NCBI GenBank assembly: GCA_014706295.1
Contig: JACSVZ010000016.1
Span: 1,078,168-1,142,167, forward strand
Length of the DNA stretch: 64,000 bases
Source: Lycocorax pyrrhopterus obiensis
Taxonomy: Eukaryota; Chordata; Aves; Passeriformes; Paradisaeidae
Direction of reading: 5' to 3'
Shown: piece after piece, positions 60,590 to 64,000 of the stretch
Position numbering within the stretch: position 1 is the first letter of the stretch
Layout of the letters: each line of letters opens with the position of its first letter
Position numbers and translations under genes: made by a program
The notes under the pieces: model-generated
The model's input: only the letters and a program-made list of their open reading frames with translations
The model's database searches: none
What the model was told of the DNA's origin: nothing

Positions 60590-61070
60590 CGTCAGTCCGC
60601 AAGGAAAAGGGGAGATACCGATTTCTCACCCCGCCTCCTACGCGCTTGCCCTGGTGAAGTCACTGACTGTTCCTGTCCTTGTGTGCTACAAAGTTACAGA
60701 AGCCAGTGCTTGGCTATGCTGAAAACACGCCTGCCTGATGCTGAACTGGCCCCAAGTCGGTGCTTTATCAGCACAAACGCCAGGTGGAAGCGTGCACAGC
60801 CACTGCTCGTGCTTCTCCACCAACACTCTGTGGTCTGTGAGCCACGCAGTGAGGGACAAGAACAGCTTGTGCTGCTCCCTACAGGGCTGGCCGAGGAGGT
60901 GCCGGGGGAGCCGCCAGCCCTCCTTGTGCAGCCCGGCTACCCCCGCAGGGGCTCCTGCCCCGTTGTACAACCCCACTCCGTGAGTGCGACGAGCCTTCCC
61001 GACCAGTTACGGACCGCGGTGCTCATCACTGTGCCGGTGTTACTGCCCGGAGTGGAGGTCCCGCTGGCCG
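60590..61070. other. GC- and CpG-enriched intergenic stretch, function unknown
   Basis: Moderately CpG-rich, with a GC-box-like ccccgcctcc near 60631. A forward frame is open from about 60512 to 61117 but ends inside a CR1 element and a reverse frame is open too, so coding is unlikely. It could be a distal regulatory element or a diverged repeat. Confidence 0.3.
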
Positions 61071-61071
61071 G

Positions 61072-61490
61072 TTACAGAATCACAGAGCCAATCACTAAGG
61101 TAGGAAAAGACCTCTGAGATCATCGAGTTCAACCTGTGACCGATCCCCACCTTGACAACCGGACCAGGGCACCGACTGCCACGTGCAGTCTTTCCTTAAA
61201 CACCTCCAGGGATGGGGACTTCACCACCTCCCTGGGCAGCCCGTTTTCCAGTGTCTATCACTGTTTACATGAAGAAATTCCTCCTGATGTCCAACCTAAA
61301 CCTTTCCTGGTGCAGCTTGAGGCCATGTCCTCCTGTCCTGTCCCCTGTTCCCTGGGAGCAGAGCCCGACCCCCCACAGCTGCACCCTCCTGTCACAGGGA
61401 GTCGTGGAGAGCAAGAAGGGCCCCCAGAGCCTCCTTTTCTCCAGGCTGAGTCCCCCCAGCTCCCTCAGCTGCTCCTCTCAGAATGGTGAC
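61072..61490 (-). mobile_element. CR1 LINE 3' segment
   Basis: Plus-strand agaatcacagagccaatcac taaggtaggaaaagacctc at the left edge is the reverse complement of a CR1 terminus. It continues with cttaaacacctccagggatg and gcagcttgaggccatgtcc, both typical CR1. It is 5' truncated at the right. Confidence 0.9.
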
Positions 61491-61514
61491 CCTTCCGCAG
61501 CTCTGCCCCCACTC

Positions 61515-61700
61515 TGAACTCGCTCCAGAACACCTCCAGGGACAGTGACTCCACCACCTCCCCGGGCAGCGCATTCCAATGCCTGGCCACCCTTTCTGTG
61601 AAGAACGGGGAAGGCTGTAAGGGATCATCGGGGGTCACCGGGTCCGACCTCCCTGCTCGGGTAGGGCGGGAGGGGACCACCGGAGGTCACTGGGCAGGGT
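61515..61700 (-). mobile_element. Further CR1 LINE fragments
   Basis: The piece aacacctccagggacagtga, ctccaccacctccccgggca and gcgcattccaatgcctggcc repeats a part already present in the 61072 copy, so it is a separate CR1 insertion in the same orientation. A third tail-like piece with gggatcatcgggggtcacc and gggtccgacctccctgctc follows at about 61620. Together they reach within about 230 bases of the DBR1 start codon. Confidence 0.65.
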
Positions 61701-61729
61701 CCCTCAGAGCAGGGCTCTCGGAAGCCCGC

Positions 61730-61932
61730 GGGCAGCGGTGATGAAGGGGCGGGCCCAGGCCCCCGTGTCCCTGGCCCGTTGTGTCCGGACACGCTGCGAC
61801 TCCCCCCGAGCCGTGTCCCCCACACGGCGCAGGCGCGACGGTGACGCAAAGGCGCGCGGGGAGGTGACGCAAAGGCGCGCGGGGAGGTGACGCGGAAGGC
61901 GCGCGCGGCGCCCGCTCATTGCGGTGGCGGCG
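61730..61932 (+). promoter_or_regulatory. DBR1: DBR1 CpG-island promoter and 5' UTR
   Basis: GC-rich and CpG-dense, directly upstream of the DBR1 ATG and running into its first exons. No TATA box is apparent, as expected for a housekeeping gene. It includes the three 23-bp TGACGC repeats. The transcription start cannot be placed from sequence. Confidence 0.65.
61840..61908 (+). repeat. 23-bp tandem promoter repeat, 3 copies
   Basis: Units at 61840-61862 and 61863-61885 are identical (ggtgacgcaaaggcgcgcgg then gga); the third at 61886-61908 starts ggtgacgcggaaggcgcgcg. Each carries TGACGC, a half-CRE/ATF-like core, next to a GGCGCGC block. The array ends 24 bases before the DBR1 start codon. 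Confidence 0.9.
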
Positions 61933-62129
61933 ATGAAGGTGGCGGTGGCCGGGTGCTGCCACGGCGCCCTGGACAAGATGTACGAGACGCTGGAGCTGCT
62001 GCAGCGGCGCCACAACGTGCGGCCCGACCTGCTGCTCTGCTGCGGGGACTTCCAGGCCGTGCGCAACGAGGCGGACCTGCGCTGCATGGCCGTGCCGGCC
62101 AAGTACCGGCACATGCAGACCTTCTACCG
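61933..62129 (+). CDS. DBR1: DBR1 exon 1 (coding part)
   Basis: Residues 1-66, ending MQTFY plus two bases of an Arg codon. Donor gtgagc. ATG chosen because it opens the conserved [11 protein letters not shown]; an in-frame upstream GTG would add three residues with no support. The following intron is only 100 bp and C-rich. Confidence 0.97.
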
Positions 62130-63627
62130 GTGAGCGCCGCCGGCTCGGCCCCGGCCCCAGCCCCGGCCCCCCGGCCCGACCCGACCCGCGGGGGCTCGGA
62201 CGGGTCCAGCAGCTGCCGTGTCTCCGCAGGTACTACTCGGGGGAGAAGAAAGCCCCGGTGCTCACCGTGTTCATCGGCGGCAACCACGAGGCTTCCAACC
62301 ACCTGCAGGAGCTGCCCTACGGCGGGTGGGTCGCGCCCAACATCTACTACCTAGGTAAGGTCCCTCCGCTCCAGTCCCGGTCCCCCGGCGGTTCCCCCCA
62401 CAGCCCCTGCCCTGCCCGGTCTCTCCATGACCGTCCTCCCGTGTCCCGCAGGTTACGCGGGCGTGGTGCGGTTCCGCGGCGTGAGGATCGGCGGCATCTC
62501 GGGCATCTTCAAGTCTCACGACTACCGGAAAGGTACCTGGGCAGCGGGACCGGCGGGGCGGGGAGGGGAGAGCCGGGGCCGCGACGTGGTGGGAGGGTCT
62601 GGCTGTGCTCAGCCCCGAACCGTATCTGGAAACCACCCTTGGTTAAATCCGCGGATTTTTCTGGAGCTGGTAGATGAGTCAGTAAGTGCCCGGCGACCAC
62701 AGCATTCCAAGGCGTTTTTGGAGCATTGTTGGAACAGTGTTGATTTTTCCGTGGCAGTGTCCTTTCACCATGCAGTGCAACACTGTTAGGTTTTCCTTGG
62801 GTGAAACTGTTTATAACCGTGACACTATATAAGTGTATTATCCTGCCCTGAGGTTTAGGGTGAGTACATCTGGTTCCTGCTGGTTATGTGGGTGTGTATT
62901 CAAGAGTTCTTCCTGGGAGGGGTGGCAAAAATCTTGTCACAGATGATACCCCATGTCAATGAGTAGAAGATAGTTTATTCTTTCTGATCTCAGCACTTGA
63001 AAGAGTGGTCCTTGTGGTTACTGTACTGTGCTATCTTTACTAACAAGCAGCTTCAGAGAAGCTTTGCAGGTGGCTTTCAAGCTGCAAAGTACTGAACTAG
63101 TTTTCTAGAACACTTCATTCTGTCTAATACCTGTCAATGCTATTTAAATTTGCTGTCATCAAGGGGACACTTTGTACATCTGAATAGTGCACGAGGGAGA
63201 TGAGATGAGACTCTTTTGGCAAGAACGAAAAAAGCAATTTTTATGTTAATTCTGTAGAATATGTAGGAGCTATGCTAGGCATTCATGTTTTTTGTCCCAA
63301 GGCAAAGTTGGAAACTCATCCCTTTTGTCCGGGTACATGTTGGTGCTTCCGGAGCCTGTGGTGCCTGTGGGCAGTGACAGGGATGTTTAGGCTGCTGCTG
63401 AACCTGTTAAGCTGTAGTTTCATGGTAGATGGCAGCACTCTGAACAATCACAAAAAATCATAGCCTTGTGTGACCCCAGAAAGCTGCTGTGTAAGAGGCA
63501 ACTAGTGATTCAGGCAACTATTCTTGTTTTCAACATTTCAGGCCACTTTGAGTGCCCACCATACAACCAGCAGACCATCAGAAGTGCTTACCATGTCAGG
63601 AATATCGAAGTCTTCAAACTCAAACAG
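61933..63627 (+). CDS. DBR1: DBR1, RNA lariat debranching enzyme (5' part, exons 1-4; runs off the window)
   Basis: Hydrolyses the 2'-5' branch-point bond of excised intron lariats in the nucleus so they can be degraded. Join: 61933-62129, 62230-62354, 62452-62532, 63542-63627. That is 489 nt or 163 codons, phases consistent, all GT-AG. The start [20 protein letters not shown] matches human closely. Metal-site residues of this metallophosphoesterase are present: C8 and H10 in CCH, D39 in [10 protein letters not shown]84 and H85 in [10 protein letters not shown]. Cys at position 8 in place of the usual Asp is the DBR1 signature. The rest of the catalytic domain and the C-terminal tail (human total about 544 residues) lie beyond position 64000. 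Confidence 0.98.
62230..62354 (+). CDS. DBR1: DBR1 exon 2
   Basis: Residues 66-107, from [20 protein letters not shown] to APNIYYL. Contains the metal-binding GGNHE. Acceptor ccgcag, donor gtaagg. The next intron is 97 bp. Confidence 0.97.
62452..62532 (+). CDS. DBR1: DBR1 exon 3
   Basis: Residues 108-135: [20 protein letters not shown] then SHDYRK. Conserved with human ([15 protein letters not shown]). Acceptor ccgcag, donor gtacct. Intron 3 (62533-63541, about 1 kb) has no feature recognised. Confidence 0.97.
63542..63627 (+). CDS. DBR1: DBR1 exon 4
   Basis: Residues 135-163: [20 protein letters not shown] then NIEVFKLKQ. Acceptor tttcag, donor gtcagt. It ends in phase 0. The 373 bases after it are intron, and no next exon is visible before the edge. 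Confidence 0.97.
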
Positions 63628-64000
63628 GTCAGTGAAAAGCCTATTTTTTAAAATAAGGGTAATTTTCATTAATTTAGAAGTAGGAAGTTAAAGCTACTCT
63701 GATCAAGTATGCTGGATATTGAACCAAAGCATGCTTTAACACGTTGATCAGACAGACATCTGAGGGATGTGTCCTTTGAGGAGGAGTATTGTGCTTAGCC
63801 ATTATCCCTTTTAAATAAAGCTTTTAAAAATTTCATGAGGAAGAAGCTGCCTTTGTGGGTAGAGGACTTGCTCTCTAGCTGTGATTTCCTCTGAGTGCCT
63901 GCCTTATGGTGATGATATGAACTCTTTTATAAGGCAGTATAAAACACAGCTGGCTGCCCCAAGTAATTTCTAAACTCCTTTGTCAATATGTTGTATTTAT

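Noticed and set aside
61687..62354. Overlapping frames on both strands over the DBR1 first exons
   Set aside because: Shadows of the GC-rich DBR1 exons and promoter; only the frame with [11 protein letters not shown] is supported.
1..64000. tRNA, rRNA, CRISPR arrays, intact retroviral genes or LTR pairs
   Set aside because: Looked for by eye; no cloverleaf, direct-repeat-spacer pattern or paired LTR ends seen. Small structured RNAs cannot be excluded without folding software.

Overview
This is vertebrate nuclear DNA, almost certainly from a bird. The evidence is intron-split genes with GT-AG junctions, CpG-island promoters, several chicken-repeat-1 (CR1) LINE tails in both orientations, and compact introns. 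Two genes can be assembled exon by exon. I found no bacterial-type operon, CRISPR array, rRNA or tRNA gene.

Layout, left to right. Positions 1 to about 985 look like the 3' untranslated end of a plus-strand gene; from human gene order the best guess is MSL2, but nothing coding is visible. A CR1 tail follows. From about 3075 to 44964 on the minus strand lies the whole coding part of PPP2R3A, the B'' regulatory subunit of protein phosphatase 2A. I reconstruct 13 coding exons whose phases all agree. They give a 1121-residue long isoform (PR130), which uses the large first coding exon at 43024-44964. An alternative promoter and first exon at 36980-37111 gives a 518-residue short isoform (PR72). 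Both isoforms share the two EF-hand loops and the C-terminal half. The noncoding first exon of PR130 is probably in a CpG island at about 56900-57540.

From 57574 to 61700 the intergenic DNA is largely CR1 LINE sequence plus unannotated DNA. At 61933 on the plus strand DBR1 begins, the RNA lariat debranching enzyme. Its first four exons (163 residues with the metallophosphoesterase residues C8, H10, D39, N84 and H85) are present and the gene runs off the right edge. Three 23-bp tandem repeats carrying TGACGC lie immediately upstream of its start codon.

The introns hold LINE relics of young (CR1) and old (CR1/L3-like) type, a 36-bp by 4 minisatellite, a 21-bp by 3 repeat and simple repeats. 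PPP2R3A and DBR1 are divergent neighbours but belong to different pathways (phosphatase targeting; intron lariat turnover), so no joint function is implied. I did not find a previously undescribed system. The points most worth checking are the repeat block at the DBR1 promoter, a CR1 tail abutting a PPP2R3A splice donor, the avian PR72 first exon, and the PPP2R3A-DBR1 adjacency.
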